This document shows, in pieces, positions 57,560-64,000 of a stretch of 64,000 nucleotides of DNA (position 1 is its first letter; each line of letters begins with the position of its first letter). The translations under genes were made by a program, and so were the position numbers. The DNA lies in the NCBI GenBank assembly GCA_944323955.1, contig CALUUK010000004.1, forward strand, positions 62,001 through 126,000, read 5' to 3'. A model generated the notes under the pieces. It did no database searches. It was not told the DNA's origin and worked only from the letters and a program-made list of their open reading frames with translations. This DNA comes from Candidatus Gastranaerophilales bacterium (lineage in GTDB: Bacteria > Cyanobacteriota > Vampirovibrionia > Gastranaerophilales > Gastranaerophilaceae).

Positions 57560-58430
57560 TTACATTTTTTCCATTTTTATAATTTCGGGAGTTATTATCT
57601 GCCACGCTTTAGCTGACGGATGACGCTTTATAAGCATATCTTGTTCATATAGCTTTTTGCCAAATATGACTGACAAGTCAATTACATCAATTCCCATTTG
57701 TTTTATTTCATTAATCATATCATCCGTAAATTCAAGGTTTTTTGGATAATTAGGTTTATTGCTTTTTAGGTATATTAAGAATACAAATTTTGGTGCTGGG
57801 GGGGTATTTTTGGCTTATTTCGTTTTTCATTTCCTCCAGATATTTTTTGAGTAATTTGAATCTTTTTTCCTGATTTATTTGCGGATATATAAATTTGGAA
57901 TATATATTTTTATATAACAATGTATTTCTTAAAGGTGCCAGCTTATCTTGTTTTTGTACAAACTTTCCGTCTTTTTGTTCATATTCAAGCAAGTAATAAG
58001 GGTCGATATTCATACATGTTTGATAAAGTCTTCTTATTTGATCATCAATGTATACATATATGATATATTCGGGAGAGGGTTCTATTTTCTTCTGATTCTT
58101 CATAATAAAAAGCGCATGCTGCAGTCCTCTTGCTTCTATGCCGAAGTTATATACAGGTCTTTTTGTTTGTTCTGACAAAATATACCCGAGATGCTCTGTT
58201 TCATTTAATCTTGCTCCATATGCAAAAGAACATCCGTATATTAATATAGGCGGTTTTTTATACTGTTGGCCGCTGATTCTGAATTTATATTCAACATCTT
58301 CAATTCTGAAATGCTTTTTGTTTAACGGGAACTCTTTCAGATAAAAGAAACCTTCAATCATTATAAAAAATGCTGCTAAAATTAGAATATTTATGAGTAG
58401 TATTATAAGTATTTTTGTTGCTTTTTTCAT
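57560..58430 (-). pseudogene. SGNH-hydrolase-like membrane-anchored protein, frameshifted at a C7 tract
   Basis: The frame starting at 58430 gives 224 residues and stops at 57756. It has an N-terminal helix (ILIILLINILILAAFFIMI), YGCSFAYGARL (~70, SGNH nucleophile block), and VYNFGIEARGL. After the C7 run at 57798-57804 (TAC CCC CCC on this strand) the frame ends early. Removing one C restores the other frame, which runs to a stop at 57560 and includes IKRHPSAKAWQII with the expected catalytic His of SGNH enzymes. The restored protein would have 289 residues. The end abuts the radical SAM stop exactly. It follows rnhC on the same strand. Confidence 0.75.
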
Positions 58431-58444
58431 AATGTCTCTTTTTT

Positions 58445-59320
58445 CTAATTTATATTTTGTACCGTTTTAAAGTGCATCTTTGCAACTTCATTTAATCTGT
58501 TTTTTGAGTATTTATCAACAAATATTTTTGCTTGCTGTATGACTTTATCAGAAGCACCTTTTGAAAAATTTAATTCATACTTTGATGCCATTTCATCCAT
58601 TCTTCTTACAAACTCGGCTCTTGCAAGAATTGAAGCCGCCGCAACAGCAATGTCTGCTTCTGCTCTCACCATCTGGTTAAGAATAATTTCTCTGCCTTTA
58701 TTCATAAGTGCATTTTTGATGAGGCTTTCATCTCCGAATTTGTCTGCTAAAGCATATTTGCAAGGAGATTTTTCAAGAATGTTTTCAATGGCTCTGGCAT
58801 GTCCCCAGGCAAGAAGTTTATTCAGATTATTAAATTTTGAATATAGTTCGTTGTATTTCTGAGGTGTTATTACAACTACTGAATGAACGGCATTTGCTTT
58901 TATTGATGCGGCAAGTTGTTTTATTTTTTTATCATCCAGCTGTTTACTGTCTTTTATTCCTAAATCAATAAATAATCGTTTGTTCTCATTTGAAACTTGC
59001 ACTCCGGCAATTACTAAAGGACCGAAGAAGTCGCCTTTACCGGATTCATCCGTACCAATATATTTTTCATAATCTGTTCTTATTGCAGGTTGTTCGGTTT
59101 CTTCAAGTCCGAGCAGCTTATTTATTTTGCCTGCAATATCAGAAATATCTTTTCCCTGAATTAGAAGTTTTCCGCTTGTATAATATGTTGCCTGAAAAAT
59201 CGGAGCTTTTGCTCTCCAAATAGAATATTGAATAACATCAAAAACAGGATTATATTCTTTTAACAGTTCCTTTATGATATCGCTCTGCCGCTTTGTAATT
59301 TTAACCGAATAATTATTCAT
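58445..59320 (-). CDS. rnhC: Ribonuclease HIII
   Basis: A 291-residue nuclease that removes RNA from RNA-DNA hybrids. The N-terminal ~75 residues form the TBP-like domain that identifies RNase HIII (IIKELLKEYN to IWRAKAPIFQATYYTSGKLLIQGK). The catalytic domain has YIGTDESGKGDFFGPLVIAG (~87, Asp-Glu active site), LADKFGDES and ADIAVAAASILARAEF (~218, Asp and the conserved Ser/Ala helix). An AAGAGA site precedes the ATG. The frameshifted SGNH-like gene follows 14 bases after its stop. Confidence 0.93.
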   Translation of the reverse strand: MNNYSVKITKRQSDIIKELLKEYNPVFDVIQYSIWRAKAPIFQATYYTSGKLLIQGKDISDIAGKINKLLGLEETEQPAIRTDYEKYIGTDESGKGDFFGPLVIAGVQVSNENKRLFIDLGIKDSKQLDDKKIKQLAASIKANAVHSVVVITPQKYNELYSKFNNLNKLLAWGHARAIENILEKSPCKYALADKFGDESLIKNALMNKGREIILNQMVRAEADIAVAAASILARAEFVRRMDEMASKYELNFSKGASDKVIQQAKIFVDKYSKNRLNEVAKMHFKTVQNIN

Positions 59321-59368
59321 TCTCTTAGTATATCATGTATGTGATATAATTTCATAAAGGAGAATACA

Positions 59369-59995
59369 ATGGAATTAAAAATATATAATGTGGGCTTTCT
59401 CGGTATAAATACGTATCTTTTACTTGATAATGATTCTAAAGAAGCGGTAATAATCGACCTTGGAGGTGATTATAAACCGATAAAAAAAGATATTGATAAA
59501 TCGGGATATAAAATCAAATTTATATTGAACACTCACGGACATTTTGACCATATATACGGTGAAGTGCAATTTCAAAAAGATTTCCCCGAAATACCTATAT
59601 ATATGCATAAAGATGATATGATACATATCGATCATATTGATGTAGAAATGGCATTATGGGGATTTAACGGTCAGGTTAAACCTGTTAAAATAGCAGAATT
59701 TATAGATGAAAACTCGGAACTTTCCATAGGCTGCAATAAAATACAGGTATTGCACACTCCCGGACACTCAAACGGCAGTTTAAGTTATTATACCGACGGT
59801 AAACTTTTTTCGGGAGACGCTCTTTTTCAGCGTTCTATAGGCCGAACCGATCTATATGACGGAGATTATAATAAACTTATTTCGTCAATCAAAACAAAAC
59901 TCTTAACACTCGACGATGATACGATCGTTTTTCCCGGTCACGGGCCTTCTACAACAATAGGGGAAGAAAAAAAATACAACACTTATTTAAGATAA
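59369..59995 (+). CDS. Metallo-beta-lactamase-fold hydrolase (glyoxalase II-like)
   Basis: A 208-residue single-domain metallo-hydrolase. The metal motif THGHFDHIYG (~57-66) with HxHxDH is intact. A further His in LHTPGHSNGSLSYY (~128) and Asp in FSGDALFQRSIGRTDLY (~147), then PGHGPSTTIGEE near the end, complete the set. These small MBL proteins hydrolyse thioesters such as S-lactoylglutathione analogues or related small substrates. A GGAG ribosome site precedes the ATG, and a terminator hairpin follows its stop by 5 bases. Confidence 0.88.
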   Translation: MELKIYNVGFLGINTYLLLDNDSKEAVIIDLGGDYKPIKKDIDKSGYKIKFILNTHGHFDHIYGEVQFQKDFPEIPIYMHKDDMIHIDHIDVEMALWGFNGQVKPVKIAEFIDENSELSIGCNKIQVLHTPGHSNGSLSYYTDGKLFSGDALFQRSIGRTDLYDGDYNKLISSIKTKLLTLDDDTIVFPGHGPSTTIGEEKKYNTYLR

Positions 59996-60000
59996 CGACA

Positions 60001-60034
60001 GGAATAGATTGCGTAAACAATCTATTCCGTTTTT
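60001..60034 (+). terminator. Terminator after the metallo-hydrolase
   Basis: GGAATAGATTG (60001-60011) and CAATCTATTCC (60018-60028) form a perfect 11-bp stem with a 6-base loop, followed by GTTTTT. It overlaps the 3' end of the small minus-strand gene at 60022. Confidence 0.85.
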
Positions 60035-60126
60035 AAGTATTCCATGAGTCCTTTTACAACTTCGTCCTCAAATCTCATTAATAATGTCCCTAGATTTTCA
60101 GCAATAGCAATGTTTAATTCCTGCAT
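60022..60126 (-). CDS. Small protein (34 residues), unknown
   Basis: A short minus-strand frame behind a strong AGAGG site (7 bases before the ATG at 60126). The product begins MQELNIAIAENLGTLLMRF and continues DEVVKGLMEYLKTE. It is acidic and could form one amphipathic helix. The good ribosome site and sensible composition favour a real microprotein, but length alone gives little weight. No related gene is visible in the window. Confidence 0.4.
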   Translation of the reverse strand: MQELNIAIAENLGTLLMRFEDEVVKGLMEYLKTE

Positions 60127-60379
60127 ATTTTTCCTCTTTATTTATTTTGCCAAATAGAATAACGGCAATTTTTTGGATAAACTTTAGCCCAAAAAATCAG
60201 TTTATAAACTTTCTTAACAAAAATTCATAATTTCACTCCTCCAAAAGGAGTATTTAATTCGTATATACCTTCAAACTTTGTTTATTTTTTACATTAAAAG
60301 AACGATATTATTAAAAAAAAAATATGATAACCTAGATTTACAAAGTTGAATAAGTATATACGGAAAGGGGCTATTTATT
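60127..60379. other. AT-rich intergenic stretch before the NPFGVSFKGN gene
   Basis: No convincing gene. It contains a weak hairpin (TTGCC/GGCAA, 60147-60168), a 12-base perfect palindrome AGTTTATAAACT at 60199-60210, and a small hairpin ACTCCT/AGGAGT with an anti-Shine-Dalgarno-like CTCCTCC near 60235. Upstream of the next gene lies an AAAGGGG ribosome site and A-rich promoter-like DNA. Confidence 0.4.
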
Positions 60380-60838
60380 ATGCAGCTGGGAAAAATATCT
60401 TTCGGTTCTACAAAAGTATTACAGCAGAACAAACAACAAAACACAATAAATTCAAATAAGTTATCTACAAATCCTTTTGGAGTAAGTTTTAAAGGAAATG
60501 TGATACAAGCGGATGTATTCCAAAGCGCAAAGAGTGCAGCGGAAAATCCCGGAATTATGCAAAGAGGAAAACTGTTTGCAAGTGCCGTAGTAAGCGGTAT
60601 AAACAGTTTTAATGATGCATTTAAATCAAGAATGAATGCAGTTGTATCTTTCGGTAAAAAGATAACAACAGATGTATTTGATACAATTGAAAGAATCGGA
60701 AATACGGAAATTACATTTGATATGTCCGGTATAGCAAATCGTTTATTCCCTGACAGACAATACAGTGTTAAGAATTTATCCAATAAATCCGTTGACGAGT
60801 TAAAATCTCTATGGCAGGGATTGGCAGAAATAGCATAA
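60380..60838 (+). CDS. Small protein with N-terminal NPFGVSFKGN motif, unknown
   Basis: A 152-residue protein with a Gln/Asn-rich, disordered-looking N-terminus leading to STNPFGVSFKGNVIQ (~30-44). I associate this short motif with proteins of the Gastranaerophilales, but it was not searched. The rest is helical and moderately basic (ASAVVSGINSFNDAFKSRM, FGKKITTDVFDTIERIG), with no signal peptide or transmembrane helix. The C-terminus SVDELKSLWQGLAEIA is a helix. Function unknown. It is followed 18 bases later by the small HEAT-like gene, likely co-transcribed. Confidence 0.75.
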   Translation: MQLGKISFGSTKVLQQNKQQNTINSNKLSTNPFGVSFKGNVIQADVFQSAKSAAENPGIMQRGKLFASAVVSGINSFNDAFKSRMNAVVSFGKKITTDVFDTIERIGNTEITFDMSGIANRLFPDRQYSVKNLSNKSVDELKSLWQGLAEIA

Positions 60839-60856
60839 CAAAAGGGGATTAAGAAT

Positions 60857-61222
60857 ATGGAAAACAATGCAAAAATAAAGAATATTATTCAGGCACTCGG
60901 ACAGCACAAAGATTCTCAGGCAGCTATAGATCTTTTAACAGAACTCGGCACAAATTCTCCTGATGATGAAATAAGAGAGTTGACAGCCCAGGCTTTGATT
61001 AAGAAAAATACACACGAATCTCTTAGAGTTGTTCTTATTCATCAGGGCAAAGGTATTAATGATTTAAGTGCAAGAGTTGCAATGACAGCTATTAATGAAC
61101 TTTTGGCTTTGAAAGATAAAAATGAAGCTATAAAGATTCTGGATGACACAATAAAAATGCATTCGGAAGAAGATGTAAAAAATACGGCACGTTCCGTAAG
61201 AGCATTGATGACTTTTTCATAA
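60857..61222 (+). CDS. Small HEAT-like helical protein, unknown
   Basis: A 121-residue protein of helix-turn-helix pairs with Ala-rich packing (SQAAIDLLTELG, IRELTAQALIKKN, LSARVAMTAINELLALKDKNEAIKIL, VKNTARSVRALMTF). It has an AAAGGGG site. No catalytic motif or signal. It is probably translated with the preceding NPFGVSFKGN protein and ends before a terminator. A scaffold or partner role is inferred only from adjacency. Confidence 0.7.
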   Translation: MENNAKIKNIIQALGQHKDSQAAIDLLTELGTNSPDDEIRELTAQALIKKNTHESLRVVLIHQGKGINDLSARVAMTAINELLALKDKNEAIKILDDTIKMHSEEDVKNTARSVRALMTFS

Positions 61223-61246
61223 ATTGATATGTGGTTTATAATATAC

Positions 61247-61270
61247 AGCGCTCCTTAAAGGAGCGCTTTT
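61247..61270 (+). terminator. Terminator after the small HEAT-like gene
   Basis: AGCGCTCCTT and AAGGAGCGCT form a 10-bp stem with a 1-base apparent loop (effectively 3-5 bases), followed by a short T-run. Confidence 0.8.
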
Positions 61271-61287
61271 CGCATAATAAAATAATG

Positions 61288-62484
61288 TTAAGCTCTTAAT
61301 TTTTTATACAGAATAATTCCTGTTAACACTATTAATAATCCGAGCAATATAAAGGTTTTTTCAACTCCGAGAAACTCTGAAACTGTTCCTGCCAAAAGAT
61401 TACTGATTGAGGCTGAGCCGAGATAGCATATAGTGTATAAACTCATTAATCTGCCGCGTTTATTATCATCCGCAAGCTGCTGCAAAATCGTATTTATACC
61501 GGTAATACTTGCTGTCATTCCCGCTCCGAGAAAGAAAGCAAAGATAATAGATAATACAGGTATTTTTGATAAACCTAAAAACAAAAAACCGCAGCCGAAT
61601 AATATAATACCTGCAAGCATCGTATTTTTCAGCCCGCTTAATGAAGTTTTCGATGCCAAAACAAAAGATGAAAAGAGCGCTCCGAATCCTGTTGCCGCCA
61701 TTAAAAATCCCAATAAATCAGCATTTGCGTTAAAAGTATTCTTCGTATATATAGGCATCAAAACAGGATATGTCATTCCGAAAAAGCATATAAATATCAG
61801 GAATACAAGTATTAAGGATATTGTTTTATCATTTTTGACATATACTAATCCTTCTTTTAAAGATTTAATGATTGATTGTTTTTCCGTGTTTGCAATATTA
61901 TTTATGTTTGGTTTAAGCATTGAGATTAATATAATTGCCGGCAGAACCAACAGGAAACACATAAATAAACAGATTTTTGTTCCGTATAAAGCCAGTAAAA
62001 TACCTGCAATTGCGGGACCGATGAGTCTTGCCGCATTAAAACATGCGGAATTTATGGCTATTGCATTACTCAAATCCTTTTTGTCATCAACTAAACTTGT
62101 AAAAGAAGATTGCCTTAGCGGTGTATCTATTGCAATAATAGAATTTAACAACAATCCCAGTATAATAATGCTTGTAAGATTTAAATACCCCGTTACGGCT
62201 GCTGCTGTTATTAAAAGTGCTTGAATAGAAAGAAGTATTTGTACCGTAAAAAGAAGTTTCTTCTTATTATATTTGTCTGTTATGACTCCTGCTAAAGGTG
62301 TTAAAAAAAACAAAGGAAGTGCATTTATGAATGTTACAAATCCCATTATCAGCGGGGATTTGGTTATTTCAAGTATAAGCCAGCTTATTGTTATATTTTG
62401 AAACCATATCCCTATTTGTGACAGAAAAAGCCCCGAAAAAAATAATCTGCAATTTCTGTATTTTAATGCCCTGTATAAATTCAT
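61288..62484 (-). CDS. MFS-family transporter (multidrug-type exporter)
   Basis: A 398-residue 12-helix major facilitator protein. It starts with the short polar segment NLYRALKYRNCRLFFSGLFLSQIG, then GFVTFINALPLFFLTPLAGVITDKYNKKK (~46-74) which carries the motif A loop (G-x-x-x-D-K/R). The central cytoplasmic loop contains KQSIIKSLKEGLVYVK. The second half repeats from FFGMTYP. It resembles the H+-driven exporters of the MFS_3 (enterobactin exporter/Bcr-like) group. Substrate unknown. It is divergent from leuB. Confidence 0.85.
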   Translation of the reverse strand: MNLYRALKYRNCRLFFSGLFLSQIGIWFQNITISWLILEITKSPLIMGFVTFINALPLFFLTPLAGVITDKYNKKKLLFTVQILLSIQALLITAAAVTGYLNLTSIIILGLLLNSIIAIDTPLRQSSFTSLVDDKKDLSNAIAINSACFNAARLIGPAIAGILLALYGTKICLFMCFLLVLPAIILISMLKPNINNIANTEKQSIIKSLKEGLVYVKNDKTISLILVFLIFICFFGMTYPVLMPIYTKNTFNANADLLGFLMAATGFGALFSSFVLASKTSLSGLKNTMLAGIILFGCGFLFLGLSKIPVLSIIFAFFLGAGMTASITGINTILQQLADDNKRGRLMSLYTICYLGSASISNLLAGTVSEFLGVEKTFILLGLLIVLTGIILYKKLRA

Positions 62485-62537
62485 GAATTATCCGTTTATA
62501 TTTTATGATAATATTATTCTATAACGGAGAGGGAAAT

Positions 62538-63620
62538 ATGAAAACATATAACATTGCACTTTTAGCGGGAGACGGAACGGGAAAAGAAGTTACGGATGAA
62601 GCAGTAAAAGTTTTAAAAGCAGTAGGAGAAAAATATTCCTATGATTTTAATTTCGAACCTGAATTAATAGGCGGATGTGCTTATGATGAATATAGAACAC
62701 CGCTGCCGGATAAGACTCTTGAAATTGCGAAGAAGTCGGATGCTGTGTTACTTGGTGCGGTCGGTGATTGGAAATACGACACTTTGCCGGCTGAAGTCCG
62801 CCCTGAAAGAGCATTATTGGGAATAAGAAAAGAGCTTAATCTGTTTGCAAATTTGCGTCCGGCATCTGTGTATCCCGAATTAACTTCACTTTCTCCTTTA
62901 AAAGAAGAGTTTGTCTCGGGAACGGACATAATGATTGTAAGAGAACTCACGGGGGATGTATATTTCGGTACGCCTAAAGGTATTGAAATAAAAAACGGCG
63001 AAAAGTTCGGTTTTAATAACATGTGTTATTTTGAAAGTGAAATAAGACGTATATGTCATGTTGCTTTTAGTGTTGCAATGCAAAGAAGTAAAAAACTCTG
63101 TTCGGTAGATAAAGCGAATGTACTTGATGTTTCAAGATTATGGCGCGAAATTGTTACAGAAGTATCAAAAGAATATCCGGAAGTAGAACTTTCACATATG
63201 TATGTTGATAATGCAGCTATGCAGATTATAAGAAACCCGAAACAATTTGATGTTATATTAACAGGAAATATATTCGGAGATATACTCTCTGATGAAGCAT
63301 CTATGCTTTCGGGTTCTTTAGGACTTTTGCCGAGTGCATCTTTGTCCGATACAAAACTTGCCATGTATGAACCTATTCACGGCAGCGCTCCAGATTTAAA
63401 GGGTAAAGATACAGTTAATCCGATTGCAACAATTTTATCTGCCGCAATGATGCTTAAGTATTCGTTTAATATGGATAAAGAACATGATTTGATTGTTGCA
63501 GCAGTAAGAAAGGCGCTTAAGGACGGATACAGAACGCAGGATATAATGCAGACCGGCATGAATATTGTCGGTTGTTCGAAAATGGGTAATATCATAAAGG
63601 ATAATGTTCTCACTCTTTGA
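62538..63620 (+). CDS. leuB: 3-isopropylmalate dehydrogenase
   Basis: The frame is open from 62505, but ATG 62538 follows GGAGAGG and starts with the natural [18 protein letters not shown]. The 360-residue enzyme oxidises and decarboxylates 3-isopropylmalate with NAD+ in leucine synthesis. Visible are [11 protein letters not shown] (~73), [12 protein letters not shown] (~104), REL(TGDVYFG) (~132), [35 protein letters not shown] (~218, catalytic Asp residues) and the NAD-site segment [18 protein letters not shown] (~275). It sits apart from the ilv genes of the same route. Confidence 0.95.
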   Translation: MKTYNIALLAGDGTGKEVTDEAVKVLKAVGEKYSYDFNFEPELIGGCAYDEYRTPLPDKTLEIAKKSDAVLLGAVGDWKYDTLPAEVRPERALLGIRKELNLFANLRPASVYPELTSLSPLKEEFVSGTDIMIVRELTGDVYFGTPKGIEIKNGEKFGFNNMCYFESEIRRICHVAFSVAMQRSKKLCSVDKANVLDVSRLWREIVTEVSKEYPEVELSHMYVDNAAMQIIRNPKQFDVILTGNIFGDILSDEASMLSGSLGLLPSASLSDTKLAMYEPIHGSAPDLKGKDTVNPIATILSAAMMLKYSFNMDKEHDLIVAAVRKALKDGYRTQDIMQTGMNIVGCSKMGNIIKDNVLTL

Positions 63621-63712
63621 TAGTACTTAAGCAGTAATATATAAGAAGTATGATTCAAGGTGAAATTTTATTCTAAAGAGCAGTGAAAAAATACGAAAAT
63701 TAAGTTATAGTG

Positions 63713-63806
63713 AAAATGCAGATTGGAACTAACGAACACTCTTTTCGGGGTTGCGAAAGAAATTTATAAAAAAAGTTCGGTAAAAATCAGTTCCAATCTG
63801 CATTTT
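63713..63806. repeat. Long perfect inverted repeat forming an 18-bp hairpin
   Basis: AAAATGCAGATTGGAACT (63713-63730) and its exact complement at 63789-63806 are 58 bases apart. Inside, CGAAC pairs with GTTCG, and CTTTTCG can pair with CGAAAG, giving a multi-stem RNA-like fold. A T-rich tail follows on the plus strand. It could be a small RNA, an attenuator for the next gene or a miniature mobile repeat. No further copy was seen in the window. Confidence 0.6.
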
Positions 63807-63916
63807 TATTTTATAAACCCGTGACTGTATAAAAATTATTATTTGTCCTGATGAGCAGATTATTTTTTTTTGATAAATATGCTAGAATATATATGTATTT
63901 CATATAGAGGTTTATT

Positions 63917-64000
63917 ATGCATAAAATATTTAAATATAATAAAAAATTATTAACTATATTGGTAATTATATCAATGTTCGGTTTTAATGCGGCTATTGCA
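63917..64000 (+). CDS. Start of an exported protein (cut by window edge)
   Basis: The first 28 codons only. The ATG follows AGAGG by about 6 bases. The residues form a signal peptide: a basic start (MHKIFKYNKK) and a hydrophobic core (LLTILVIISMFGF), with possible cleavage after AAIA at the window edge. The mature protein lies outside. Nothing more can be said about function. Confidence 0.65.
   Translation, partial: MHKIFKYNKKLLTILVIISMFGFNAAIA

Noticed and set aside
60289-60867. A 192-codon minus-strand frame opposite the NPFGVSFKGN gene
   Set aside because: It has Cys/Phe/Ser-rich shadow composition; the plus-strand gene has the ribosome site and coding-like sequence.
61433-62224. A 263-codon plus-strand frame inside the MFS transporter
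   Set aside because: It is the antisense shadow of a clear 12-helix transporter and has no ribosome site or motif.

Overview
This is an AT-rich bacterial chromosome segment (by eye about one third G+C), densely packed, with short operons on both strands, 1-17 nt gene overlaps and a mix of Shine-Dalgarno-led and apparently leaderless starts. Several features suggest a non-photosynthetic relative of the Cyanobacteria, of the Vampirovibrionia/Melainabacteria (Gastranaerophilales) type. These are a Ski2-like helicase, an SLH-domain envelope protein, a DapL-like aminotransferase, FolE2, LPS-type glycosyltransferases and a protein with an N-terminal NPFGVSFKGN motif. The lineage is an inference from gene content and was not tested.

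Layout. 1-4.7 kb: the C-terminus of Ffh, a sugar nucleotidyltransferase, DAHP synthase and the helicase. 4.8-9 kb: an XRE regulator facing a small unknown gene, smpB, dnaX and an S66 carboxypeptidase. 9-14.8 kb: branched-chain amino-acid genes (ilvBH divergent from ilvC, then ilvD with a DUF1796 gene). 14.9-17.5 kb: exported parvulin, phosphopantetheinyl transferase, endonuclease IV-like and formyltransferase-like proteins. 17.6-22.5 kb: an overlapping chain serS-tmk-unknown-folE2-aminotransferase-hisH. 22.5-27.8 kb: glycosyltransferases GT9 and GT2, a radical SAM protein, and a second radical SAM protein fused in one reading frame to a 12-helix MATE transporter. 28-32.4 kb: pyrH-frr-cdsA-rnc-rpe-nagA. 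32.4-41 kb: a MerR-like regulator, manC, ftsH, a membrane protein, uvrB and a TPR protein.

41-52.5 kb is more accessory: two tRNA-Ala genes, a 1227-residue protein with a C-terminal HD domain, a hypoxanthine-DNA glycosylase-like protein, a membrane-anchored SGNH-like protein, an SLH protein, a HEAT-like protein, glyS, and tRNA-Asp with a duplicated 3' end. 52.5-57.6 kb is a LysR-controlled cluster of two alpha/beta hydrolases, an exported carboxymuconolactone decarboxylase-cupin protein and a radical SAM protein whose SPASM-like cysteines lie at the N-terminus. A palindromic motif recurs in front of its two transcription units. Next come a second SGNH-like gene broken at a C7 tract, RNase HIII, a metallo-hydrolase, a 34-codon gene, two small lineage-type proteins, an MFS exporter, leuB, a long hairpin and the start of an exported protein.

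The strongest candidate for something undescribed is the radical SAM-MATE fusion and its tandem radical SAM paralogue next to glycosyltransferases. This layout suggests a made-and-exported small molecule or a modified envelope component. No CRISPR array, transposase or clear prophage was seen.
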